Below, piece after piece: positions 51,540 to 59,515 of a stretch of DNA of 64,000 bases. The first letter of the stretch is position 1. Every line of letters starts with the position of its first letter. Position numbers and translations under genes: made by a program. Location: positions 558,001 to 622,000 of the forward strand of contig CAVVME010000003.1 in NCBI GenBank assembly GCA_963749365.1, written 5' to 3'. The stretch is from WHSW01 sp963749365 (GTDB lineage: Bacteria; Actinomycetota; Thermoleophilia; Solirubrobacterales; 70-9). Under the pieces are notes generated by a model that saw only the letters and a list, made by a program, of their open reading frames with translations, did not search any database and was not told where the DNA came from.

Positions 51540-52631
51540 TCACGTCACCTCCCCGTAGACCTCGAGCATCCCGGCCACCATCGCCTCGATGCTGAAGAGC
51601 TCGGCGCGGCGGGCCCGGGCCGCCTCCGCAAGCCGCCCGGCATCCGCGCGATGATCGAGCAGCGACCGCGTCCTCAGCGCCAGGCTCGCCGCGTCGCGCG
51701 GTGCCACCAGCAGGCCGCTGACCCCGTCCTCGATCGCCTCCGCGACGCCACCGACGTCCGTGGCGACGATCGGCAGGCCGACCGCCATCGCCTCGAGCAC
51801 CGAGTACGGGAACGACTCGGCCCAGGAGGGCAGGGCGAAGACGTCGACGGCGGCGAGGAACTCGTACGGGTCTCGGCTGTGGCCGGGCAGGTGCACCGCA
51901 TCGGCGACGCCCAGCCGGGCTGCGAGCTGCTCGAGCCGAAGCCGCTCGCTGCCCTCCCCGGCGACCACCAGCTGAGCGTTCGAGCCATCGCCCCGCAAGC
52001 GCGCGATCGCCTCGATCATCGTCTCCAGACCCTTACCCGGTCGCAGGCCCGAGACAACGCCCACCAGCGGGCCTTGCGCGCGCAGCGAGCTGACCGCCGG
52101 GTCGGCCGCGATCTCGCCCGGGGGGTCGATCCCGTTGTGGACGACGCGCACCCGCCGGCCCGCGCCGACCCTGCCGGCGAGTCGCGCCTCGGCCTCGCAG
52201 ACACAGATCGTCCGGCTGGCGAGCGGCGCGAGCGCCCGCTCGGCGGCCTGGTAGGCGCCGCGCTCGACCCGGCGCGAGAAGTGCCCGGCGAAGGCAAAGC
52301 CGTGCGGGGTGAAGGCGAGCGGGGTCCCCGGGGCCGCGATCCGGGCTAGGCGGGCCATCACCCCGCCCTTCGAGCCATGCGCGTGCACGAGGTCGGGGCG
52401 GTAGCGGCGCACGATCCCGGCCAGCTGCGCGACCGAGCGCAGGTCGTCTCGCGGGCTCGGTCGGCGGACGATCTCGAGCTCGATCACCTCGACGCCGAGA
52501 TCGCGGTGGTGTCCGTGCGGGCCGCAGATCGCAACAGCGTGGCCGCGATCGGCGAGCGCCCGAGCGAGCGAGCTGACGTGCTCGAAGGCCCCGCCCTCGG
52601 TGGGCCGCACGACCATCAGGATCCGGGTCAC
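51540..52631 (-). CDS. Glycosyltransferase family 4
   Basis: 363 residues of GT-B fold. The N-terminal acceptor domain begins TRILMVVRPTEGGAFEHV with VHAHGSKGGVMARLA. The donor domain shows VVHNGIDPPG, GVVSGLRPGKGLETMIEA and the GT4 Glu motif FALPSWAESFPYSVLEAMA followed by GLPIVATDVGG. GTG start at 52631; longer upstream open sequence lies under the divergent gene. It probably adds a hexose to the lipid-linked glycan. It is followed by the copolymerase gene. Confidence 0.9.
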   Translation of the reverse strand: MTRILMVVRPTEGGAFEHVSSLARALADRGHAVAICGPHGHHRDLGVEVIELEIVRRPSPRDDLRSVAQLAGIVRRYRPDLVHAHGSKGGVMARLARIAAPGTPLAFTPHGFAFAGHFSRRVERGAYQAAERALAPLASRTICVCEAEARLAGRVGAGRRVRVVHNGIDPPGEIAADPAVSSLRAQGPLVGVVSGLRPGKGLETMIEAIARLRGDGSNAQLVVAGEGSERLRLEQLAARLGVADAVHLPGHSRDPYEFLAAVDVFALPSWAESFPYSVLEAMAVGLPIVATDVGGVAEAIEDGVSGLLVAPRDAASLALRTRSLLDHRADAGRLAEAARARRAELFSIEAMVAGMLEVYGEVT

Positions 52632-52725
52632 CGCGCGGATCCTAGAGCCGCGTCCGGCCGGGCTTCGCGGGTACTCTCCCCCGATCGCCCCGGCTGCAGA
52701 CAGATCAGATCCCGGTCGCCTGCGG

Positions 52726-53691
52726 ATGTCGGTCGCGCTGGTGGGACGCGGGGCCCTCGAGCGCGCCGACCAGTTCGTCGCCCGGTTCTCGCCGACCACT
52801 CGAGGCCTGCTGATCTTCATGTTCCATCCGTTGTTCGCGAGCGAGTCCGAGGTCGACGGAGCCCCGATGCACCCGCACGAGCGGGCGACAGGCGAAGGCC
52901 TGAAGCGCCTGTTCGCCTACTTTCGCGACCAGGGCTACCGGTTCGTCGGCGCCCGCGAGATCGAGCGCGGGCTCGAGCCTGGCGGCCGGTACGCACACCT
53001 GACCTTCGACGACGGATTTGCGAGCAACCTGCGGCTCCTCGATCTGCTGCCCAAGGAGGGCGTCCACGCGACTGTCTTCCCGTCCGCGAACCACGTGCTC
53101 GAGGAGAAGGCCTACTGGTGGAACGTCGTCTACCGCGAGCGGCGCCGGCGGGGAGGGCGGTCGCGAGTCGCCGCCGAGACCGAGAAGCTGCGGCGCATGC
53201 GCGCCCCCGAGGTCGACACCTACCTGCTCTCGGAGTTCGGCCCCGGCGCGTTGAAGCCGATCGGCGACGTGGACCGGCCGCTGTCCGCCGACGAGCTGCG
53301 CCAGCTCGGTAGCTCTCCGTGGGTGGAGATCGGCAACCACACCCTCGACCACGCCGTGCTCACCCGCTGCTCGCCGTCCGAGGCCGCCGAGCAGATTCGC
53401 GGCGCGCAGCGATGGCTCTCGGAGCTGCTTGGAGCGCCCCCGTTCGTGATCGCCTACCCGGACGGTGCTTACGACGCGGAGATCGTCGAGATGTCTCGGG
53501 ACGAGGGTCTCACCGTCGGCCTGACCGCGGCGGCGGAGAACAATCCGCTGCCGCTCGATCACGAGTCCCGGATGCGGCTAGGGCGATTCAGGATCGTCTT
53601 CGACCGTCGCGAGCGACCGCAGATGCGGGCCGTCCGCAGCTCGGTCCAGCTCACTGCCGCCGGGCGGCGGTTGGCGCTGCGCGGGCGTTAG
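52726..53691 (+). CDS. Polysaccharide deacetylase (carbohydrate esterase 4-like)
   Basis: 321 residues. The NodB-type motifs are visible: YAHLTFDDGFASNLRLLDLL with the base and metal Asp, the His pair in EIGNHTLDHAVLTRCS, and FVIAYPDGAYDAEIVEMS. The ATG at 52726 is chosen, as the longer frame overlaps the divergent GT4 gene. No signal peptide is visible, so it may act on lipid-linked precursors inside the cell or be exported differently. It belongs to the polysaccharide cluster and is convergent with the acyltransferase-like gene. Confidence 0.88.
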   Translation: MSVALVGRGALERADQFVARFSPTTRGLLIFMFHPLFASESEVDGAPMHPHERATGEGLKRLFAYFRDQGYRFVGAREIERGLEPGGRYAHLTFDDGFASNLRLLDLLPKEGVHATVFPSANHVLEEKAYWWNVVYRERRRRGGRSRVAAETEKLRRMRAPEVDTYLLSEFGPGALKPIGDVDRPLSADELRQLGSSPWVEIGNHTLDHAVLTRCSPSEAAEQIRGAQRWLSELLGAPPFVIAYPDGAYDAEIVEMSRDEGLTVGLTAAAENNPLPLDHESRMRLGRFRIVFDRRERPQMRAVRSSVQLTAAGRRLALRGR

Positions 53692-53703
53692 CACACCTGC
53701 GCC

Positions 53704-54855
53704 TCAGACTCGCAGGGTCCGCCGGATCCGGTTGTAGGCGACCGGGCCCAGCAGCGTCTTGGCGCTGCCGCTGAATCGCCGCGCGGTCTGCTCGGGCAGG
53801 CGCCAGAGCCGGGCGAGCGGATAGCGCGCGCCGTGTGGAAACGAGGTCTGCCAGACGACCGGGCTGTCTCCGTCGGCGAGACGATCCTTGTAGCCGGCCG
53901 CGCCGCCCCCGAGGTCGAAGCGCCGATCGCCGCGGTCGTAGGCGTCCTCGATCGCCGCGGCAAGCGTCACGATCCCAGGCGAGAGCTTGCCCCAGTCCTC
54001 GTCGAAGCCTCCGTTCCAGCTCGCGACCTCGTCCCCCGCCGCCAACAGCAGCTCGGCACTGACCGGCTCGCCGTCTGGGCCGTCGAGCATCCAGAGTCGG
54101 AAGCGCCCCGATTCGATCAGGTCCTCGGCGACCTCGCGCAGCATCGCCATGGTCGCGGCATTGACCGCCGTCGAGCCGCCGCGGGGTTGCCAGCGCGCCG
54201 TGTGCAGGTGCCGGAACGAGCCCAGGTCACGATCGAGGCTGGCTCGATCGGCAAGCCGGAAGCTCGCTCCGCGGCGCTCGATCGCGCGCCGGTTCTTGCC
54301 CAGGCGCCGACGGAAGTGGCTGCTCTTGGCGGCCAGCCACTCCTCATAGGATGAATGGGCGGCGAGCTCGAGCACCGGCCCCGAACGTGCCAGCTCCTGC
54401 GAGAGCCGGTGGACCCGGCCACCGGGCCAGCTCTGCGAGAGCCGCTGCGCCCAGCGCGTCGACCCGTCGACGCCTTCCCAGCGCAGGAGATCCGGCCGCA
54501 CCTCGCCGGCGAGCGCGCCGGCGAGCGCAGCCGCGACCTCGCGTTCGCGATCCCTGCTCGCAAGGACGTCGACGCGCGATGCGAGGCCGGCGCTGATCAG
54601 GCGCAGGACGGTGACCCCGAACCGGCGCGAGGCGTAGAAGGGGGCGAGCCCCACGAGCTCGTCCGCGTCGCGGACCGCGACCACGGCCAGACGCGCCCCA
54701 CGTGGCGCCAGGTGCCGCCACCAACCCAGCGCCCACGCCGGGGCGCCGAACGGGGCCCGGGCACCCTCGGCCAGGCGGTCCCAGTCGGGCGCCAGCGCCT
54801 CGAGCTCGGCGCGGTCCTCGATCACCACGGCCGCGAGCCGCTGGGCGCGATCCAC
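53704..54855 (-). CDS. GNAT-fold acyltransferase of CelD/BcsL type
   Basis: 383 residues with two GNAT-like halves, as in FemAB/CelD proteins. LVGLAPFYASRRFGVTVLR is in the first half. SSHFRRRLGKNRRAIERRG and the acetyl-CoA-side segment AELLLAAGDEVASWNGGFD are in the second. RRFDLGGGAAGYKDRLADG is the conserved closing region. Members are linked to acetylation or aminoacylation of exopolysaccharide. The position next to a deacetylase and polysaccharide genes supports that role. Confidence 0.85.
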   Translation of the reverse strand: MDRAQRLAAVVIEDRAELEALAPDWDRLAEGARAPFGAPAWALGWWRHLAPRGARLAVVAVRDADELVGLAPFYASRRFGVTVLRLISAGLASRVDVLASRDREREVAAALAGALAGEVRPDLLRWEGVDGSTRWAQRLSQSWPGGRVHRLSQELARSGPVLELAAHSSYEEWLAAKSSHFRRRLGKNRRAIERRGASFRLADRASLDRDLGSFRHLHTARWQPRGGSTAVNAATMAMLREVAEDLIESGRFRLWMLDGPDGEPVSAELLLAAGDEVASWNGGFDEDWGKLSPGIVTLAAAIEDAYDRGDRRFDLGGGAAGYKDRLADGDSPVVWQTSFPHGARYPLARLWRLPEQTARRFSGSAKTLLGPVAYNRIRRTLRV

Positions 54856-54863
54856 CGAAGGGT

Positions 54864-55247
54864 CTACGGGGATTCGGTGCCCCCGCTGTCCTCGGTCACC
54901 GTGGTCGGCTCGGTGATCGTGGTCGTCGGCGTCGTCGCGGTTGTCGTCGTCGGGGGGTCCGTGGTGGTCGTGGTCGTGGTCGTCGAGGTCGTGACAGTCG
55001 AGGTCGGCGTCGTCGTGGTCGGCGGCGCGGTGCTCGTCGACGCGCCGGTGGCCTGGTCGCCGTCCTCGTCCGCGGAGATCACCGCCAGCGCGACGCCGAG
55101 GCCGACCACGGCAGCGATCAGGATCGCGATCACAGCCTTCAGCTGACCGCTGAGCCCACCCGGCTCGGGAGGCGGCTGTCCCGGCCCGCCGCCCGGCGGC
55201 TCACCGGGCCCTGGAGCGTCCATGCGCCGGGTCGGGTCATCGTGCAT
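54864..55247 (-). CDS. Thr-rich membrane-anchored protein
   Basis: 127 residues. A Pro/Gly-rich cytoplasmic start is followed by one membrane helix (AVIAILIAAVVGLGVALAVI) and a 65-residue outer tail made largely of Thr and Pro. The tail is encoded by GTGGTC-like tandem triplets on the plus strand. Such tails are typical O-mannosylated stalks in Actinobacteria. No functional domain. It lies eight bases downstream of the acyltransferase gene start on the same strand side and codirectional with argD. Confidence 0.6.
   Translation of the reverse strand: MHDDPTRRMDAPGPGEPPGGGPGQPPPEPGGLSGQLKAVIAILIAAVVGLGVALAVISADEDGDQATGASTSTAPPTTTTPTSTVTTSTTTTTTTTDPPTTTTATTPTTTITEPTTVTEDSGGTESP
54950..55030. 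repeat. Low-complexity GTGGTC/GACCAC tract inside the Thr-rich gene
   Basis: Short tandem units of GTGGTC and GTCGTC encode the Thr run on the minus strand. The tract is prone to slippage and may vary between strains. Confidence 0.6.
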
Positions 55248-55258
55248 CGGGCGCGAGT

Positions 55259-56455
55259 CTAAACCGCTCCGGCGTCGGATCCTCTGATCGCGGTGGCCAG
55301 GCGTTCGAGCGCCTCGGCGACGTCGGCCTCGTCGATGATCAGCGGCGGTAGCAAGCGGAGCATCCGCTCGCCGGGCACGTTGATCACCAGCCCGGCTGCG
55401 AGCGCGGCGGCGCCTACGGCGGCGGCATCGAGGTCCTCGGCGAGCCCGATCCCGACCATCAGCCCGCGGCCCCTGACCTCGGTCACGCCGTCGAGCGCCG
55501 CGAGCCCGTCACGCAGGCTCGAGCCAATCCGCGCCACCCGCCCGAGCAGGGCGGGATCATCGATCAACTCCAGCGTCGCCAGGGCCGCCGAGGCAGCGAG
55601 TGCGCCGCCGGCGAAGGTGGAACCGTGCTCGCCCGGCTCGAGCCCGTGCCCAAGCGGCGGCGAGGCGACCACGGCGGCGGCCGGCAGGCCTCCGCCAAGC
55701 GCCTTGCCCGCGGTGATCAGGTCCGGCTCGACCGGGAGCTGCTCGAAGGCCCACAGGGTCCCGGTCCTGCCGACCCCGGTCTGGACCTCGTCGAAGACGA
55801 GCGCGGCGCCGGCGGCGTCGCACGCCTCGCGGGCGGCGATCAGGACCTCGTCGGCGATCGGGAAGACCCCGGCCTCGCCCTGGATCGGCTCGATCAGCAC
55901 GGCCGCGGTGCGCTCGGAGACCGCCGCGCGCAGCGCCTCCGGATCATCGCGCGGGACGGCGACGAAGCCGCCGGGAAGCGGCCCGAACAGATCCTCGCGC
56001 GCGAGTCGCGGCGTGGCCGCGAGCGCCGCCAGGGTGCGGCCGTGAAAGCCGCCGTCGAGGCTGACGATCTCCGGCTCGGAGATCCCGCGTGCGTGGGCGC
56101 GCTTGCGGACCAGCTTGATCGCGCACTCGTTCGCCTCCGTCCCGCTGTTGGCGAGGAAGACGCGACCGCCGAGGCTCGAGTGCGAGAGTCGCTCGCACAG
56201 CCTGATCGCGGGCTCCGAGTAGAACAGGTTCGACGTCCCGCCGAGCCGCTCGGCCTGCTGCGCGATCGCGGCGACGATCCGCGGGTGGCAGTGGCCAGCG
56301 TTGTAGACCGAGAGCCCGGCGAAGAAGTCCAGGTACTCGCGACCCTCCGAGTCCCAGAGCCGAGCGCCCTCGCCGCGCACGAACTCGACCGGCGCCCGCG
56401 CATAGGTCGGCATCGCGTAGCGCGCCTCGAGCGCCTGCAGCTCGGCGACCGTCAC
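55259..56455 (-). CDS. argD: Acetylornithine aminotransferase
   Basis: 398 residues, class III PLP aminotransferase. SGTEANECAIKLVRKRA binds the cofactor phosphate, VFDEVQTGVGRTG holds the Asp and Gln that stack on PLP, and LITAGKALGGGLP has the PLP lysine. It makes N-acetylornithine from the semialdehyde. GTG at 56455 overlaps the argB stop by four bases. It is the last gene of argC-argJ-argB-argD. Confidence 0.95.
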   Translation of the reverse strand: MTVAELQALEARYAMPTYARAPVEFVRGEGARLWDSEGREYLDFFAGLSVYNAGHCHPRIVAAIAQQAERLGGTSNLFYSEPAIRLCERLSHSSLGGRVFLANSGTEANECAIKLVRKRAHARGISEPEIVSLDGGFHGRTLAALAATPRLAREDLFGPLPGGFVAVPRDDPEALRAAVSERTAAVLIEPIQGEAGVFPIADEVLIAAREACDAAGAALVFDEVQTGVGRTGTLWAFEQLPVEPDLITAGKALGGGLPAAAVVASPPLGHGLEPGEHGSTFAGGALAASAALATLELIDDPALLGRVARIGSSLRDGLAALDGVTEVRGRGLMVGIGLAEDLDAAAVGAAALAAGLVINVPGERMLRLLPPLIIDEADVAEALERLATAIRGSDAGAV

Positions 56456-57309
56456 GGTGTCACCTTGGTCCCGATCCCGGCGTCCGTGAACAGCTCGAGC
56501 AGCAGCGCGTGCGCCAGCCGCCCGTCGATGATGTGGGCCGACCCGACCCCGCCTCGGATCGCCTCCAGGCACGCCTCGAGCTTCGGCCGCATGCCGCCGG
56601 CGACGTCGCCGAGGGCCGCCTCGACCTCCCCCACGCTCGCCTGGGAGCGCAGCGATCCCTCGTCCTCTGCGACCGCGAGCCAGCCGCGGACATCGGTGAG
56701 GAAGATCGCCTTGTGCGCGCGCAGGGCGGCGGCGACCTTGCCGGCGGCCGTATCGGCGTTGACGTTGTAGGAGTTGCCCTCCCGGTCAACCCCGACCGAG
56801 GCGATCACCGGGATGTAGTCGGCCGCGATGTGGTTGAGCACGTCGACGTCGACCCGCTCTATCTCACCGACGAAACCGACCTGGTCGGCCCGCTCGTGGG
56901 GCGAGATCGTGAACATCGCGCCGTCCTCTCCCGAGAGCCCGACCGCCGGCTGGCCATGACGGTTGAGCCGGGCGACGATGTCGGCGTTGACCTTGCCGAG
57001 CAGGACCATCTTCGCCACCTCGACCGTCTCGGGGTCGGAGACCCGCATCCCCTCGACGAACCTGACCTCCATCCCGAGCCGCTCCATGTAGCGGGTGATC
57101 TCGGGACCGCCCCCGTGCACGATCACCGGGTTCAGGCCGACGTACTTGAGCAGCACGACGTCGGTCGCGAACGCGTCGCGCAGCCCGTCGTCGCGCATCG
57201 CCGCGCCCCCGTACTTGATCACTACCGTGCGGCCGTGGAACTCGCGGATGTAGGGAAGCGCCTCGAGCAGGGTCCCGACGCTGGCGGGACCCGTGTCGCG
57301 CCCGCTCAC
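56452..57309 (-). CDS. argB: Acetylglutamate kinase
   Basis: 285 residues of the amino acid kinase fold. TVVIKYGGAAMRDD carries the catalytic Lys, VIVHGGGPEITRYMERLG binds the substrates, and NVNADTAAGKVAAAL is the ATP-side signature. GTG at 57309 overlaps the argJ stop by four bases; upstream open sequence in this frame is a shadow of argJ. It phosphorylates N-acetylglutamate, usually the arginine-sensitive step. Confidence 0.95.
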   Translation of the reverse strand: MSGRDTGPASVGTLLEALPYIREFHGRTVVIKYGGAAMRDDGLRDAFATDVVLLKYVGLNPVIVHGGGPEITRYMERLGMEVRFVEGMRVSDPETVEVAKMVLLGKVNADIVARLNRHGQPAVGLSGEDGAMFTISPHERADQVGFVGEIERVDVDVLNHIAADYIPVIASVGVDREGNSYNVNADTAAGKVAAALRAHKAIFLTDVRGWLAVAEDEGSLRSQASVGEVEAALGDVAGGMRPKLEACLEAIRGGVGSAHIIDGRLAHALLLELFTDAGIGTKVTP

Positions 57310-58508
57310 GTCGTGTACTCCGCGTTGACCCGCACGTACTCGCAGTTGAGGTCGCAGAAGAACACCTGCGCCGCGGCCTCGCCGCGGCCGAGCGCCACAC
57401 CGATCTCGACCTCGTCCTCTTCGCCGGCGAGCTCGCCCGCGTCGATCGCCTCCGCTCCGAGCTCCTCCAGCGGCTCGCCGGCGAGCGCCATCCCCGCCGC
57501 CTGGGCGATTCGGCCCCAATTCGCGTCGCGCCCGTAGAGCGCCGTCTTGACCAGCGGCGAGTTGGCAATCGCGCGCGCTGTCCGCTCGGCCTCGGCCGGG
57601 GTCGCCGCCTCGGTCACCCGCACTCGGGCGACCCGGCTCGCGCCCTCGCCGTCGGCGACGACATCGAGCGCGAGCTGGAGCAGCACGGTATCGAGCAGCC
57701 CGAGCGGCAGCGGGGCCGCGGCAGTCCCGGTCGCCTGCATGAGGACGGTGTCGTTGGTGCTCATCTGACCGTCGACGGTGATCCGCTCGAATGAGCCGGC
57801 GACGGCATCGCCGAGGACGGCGTCGGGGTCGGCTACCTCGGCATCGGTCTGCACGAAGCAGAGCATGGTGGCGAAGCCCGGCTCGATCATCCCCGCGCCC
57901 TTCGCCTGCGCGGATACGGTCACGCCACCTGCCCGGATCGTGCACGCCTTCGGCTCCTTGTCGGTGGTCATCATCGCCCGCGCCAGCTCGGCGCCACCGT
58001 CGGCGGAGAGCGACTGCGCGGCCTCGCCGATCCCGGCCAGCAGGGCCGCAACCTGCAGTGGGACCCCGATCACCCCGGTCTCGGCGACCGCAACCGACTC
58101 GGCGGCCAGCCCGAGGGCATCGGCGGCGGCGGCACGGATCGTGAGCGCGTCGCGGTAGCCGCGCTCGCCTGTCGCGGCGTTGGCGTTGCCCGAGTTGACC
58201 ACCGCGGCTCGAATCGCGGCGCGATTGCACTCGTCGCGGCAGACACGAACCGGCGCCGCGGCTGCCGCGTTGCGGGTCAGGCGCAGCGCCGAGCTCACCC
58301 GCTCCGCATCGCAGGCGATCAGCCCGACGTCGGTTGCGCCGTTGCCCTTCAGCCCGCAGGCGGCGGTCGCGGCCCGAAAGCCCGGCGCCAGCTCCGCCGA
58401 GTCGAGCTCCTCGACCCCGGCCGGCGCCCGCGCCCACCGCGACCGAAAGAAGTCTCCCGGGGTGGCCCCGCCCGAGCGGCGAGCGGCGAGCGGCGAGCGG
58501 CGATTCAA
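57306..58508 (-). CDS. argJ: Bifunctional ornithine acetyltransferase / N-acetylglutamate synthase
   Basis: 400 residues. The autocleavage site is KGAGMIEPGFATMLCF with nucleophile T214, so the proenzyme splits into alpha and beta chains. NSGNANAATG and MSTNDTV are other family motifs. It recycles acetyl from acetylornithine to glutamate. The TTG start at 58508 overlaps the argC stop; residues 2-14 come from a GAGCGGC repeat array and look unlike family N-termini, so translation may really begin further in. Confidence 0.94.
   Translation of the reverse strand: MNRRSPLAARRSGGATPGDFFRSRWARAPAGVEELDSAELAPGFRAATAACGLKGNGATDVGLIACDAERVSSALRLTRNAAAAAPVRVCRDECNRAAIRAAVVNSGNANAATGERGYRDALTIRAAAADALGLAAESVAVAETGVIGVPLQVAALLAGIGEAAQSLSADGGAELARAMMTTDKEPKACTIRAGGVTVSAQAKGAGMIEPGFATMLCFVQTDAEVADPDAVLGDAVAGSFERITVDGQMSTNDTVLMQATGTAAAPLPLGLLDTVLLQLALDVVADGEGASRVARVRVTEAATPAEAERTARAIANSPLVKTALYGRDANWGRIAQAAGMALAGEPLEELGAEAIDAGELAGEEDEVEIGVALGRGEAAAQVFFCDLNCEYVRVNAEYTT
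58474..58501. repeat. Four tandem copies of GAGCGGC at the 5' end of argJ
   Basis: Four exact 7-base units run without a gap. The same core (as GCCGCTC) recurs imperfectly at about 39588-39632, so it may be a dispersed short repeat family. Confidence 0.7.
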
Positions 58509-59515
58509 AGCAGTCCCTCCGTCTGATCCAGGCCCAGCATCAGGTTCAAGTTCTGAATCGCCTGGCCCGCGGCGCCCTTCCAGAGGTTGTCGATCGCCGC
58601 GAAGACCACCGCCTTGCGCTCACCGGTGGAGACCGCACAGATCCGACACAGGTTCGTGTCGCGGACCTCGCGCACGCCGGGCGGCGCCTCGACCACCTCG
58701 ACGAACGGCTCGGCCGCGTAGCGCTCTGCGAACAGCTGGGTCAATCGGTCGGCGGTCAACGACTCGGCGAGATCGACGTAGCAGCTCGCCAGCAGGCCCT
58801 GGTCGAGCGCAACCCGGTGCGGGACGAAAGTGACCTCTGCCGTCGACGACCCCGTCGGCGCCAGCCTGGTCAGCTCCTGCTCGATCTCGGGCAGGTGGCG
58901 GTGGCCCTCGGCGCCGTAGGGGACCAGGTTCTCGGTAACGCTGACGAACGAGTCCCGTTCGCCGCCCTCGCGGCCGGCCCCGGAGATCCCGGACTTGGCG
59001 TCGATCGCGACCGAGTCGAGCAGCCCACGCTCGACCAGCGGGGCGAGCGCCAGCAGCGCGGCGGTCGGATAGCAGCCCGGGTTGGCGACCAGCTCGGCGT
59101 CACGGATCCGCTCGCGCTCGAGCTCGGTCAGCCCGTAGACGGCGCTGGCAAGCAAGTCGGGTGCGCCGTGATCGCCGTACCACTTCTGATAGATCGGGAT
59201 CTCGCGGAGTCGGAAGTCCGCCGACAGGTCGACGACCGCGACCCCGAGCCCGCGCATCCCGGCGACCACCCCCGCGGAAGTGCCGGATGGATAGCCGACG
59301 ATCGCCGCGTCGACCGCTTCGATCGTGTCGAGGTCGAGCTCGGTGAGCTCGACCGGGACCCGGTAGCGCGGATAGAGACGGTCGAGCCGGGTCCCGGCGT
59401 GGGTGCGCGAGGTCGCCGCGACGAGCTCGAAGCGCGGGTGACGCCAGACGAGCTCGGCGGCGAGCGCCCCGGCGTATCCGGAGGCGCCCGCAACGATTAC
59501 CTGGTGCTCACTCAC
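58505..59515 (-). CDS. argC: N-acetyl-gamma-glutamyl-phosphate reductase
   Basis: 336 residues. The NADP site VIVAGASGYAGALAAEL is at the N-terminus and the catalytic C148 is in ANPGCYPTAALLAL. HRHLPEIEQEL and FVPHRVALDQG are substrate-side motifs. The GTG at 59515 lies eight bases inside the pheT end, suggesting readthrough from pheST into the arg genes. It is the first gene of the arginine run. Confidence 0.95.
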   Translation of the reverse strand: MSEHQVIVAGASGYAGALAAELVWRHPRFELVAATSRTHAGTRLDRLYPRYRVPVELTELDLDTIEAVDAAIVGYPSGTSAGVVAGMRGLGVAVVDLSADFRLREIPIYQKWYGDHGAPDLLASAVYGLTELERERIRDAELVANPGCYPTAALLALAPLVERGLLDSVAIDAKSGISGAGREGGERDSFVSVTENLVPYGAEGHRHLPEIEQELTRLAPTGSSTAEVTFVPHRVALDQGLLASCYVDLAESLTADRLTQLFAERYAAEPFVEVVEAPPGVREVRDTNLCRICAVSTGERKAVVFAAIDNLWKGAAGQAIQNLNLMLGLDQTEGLL

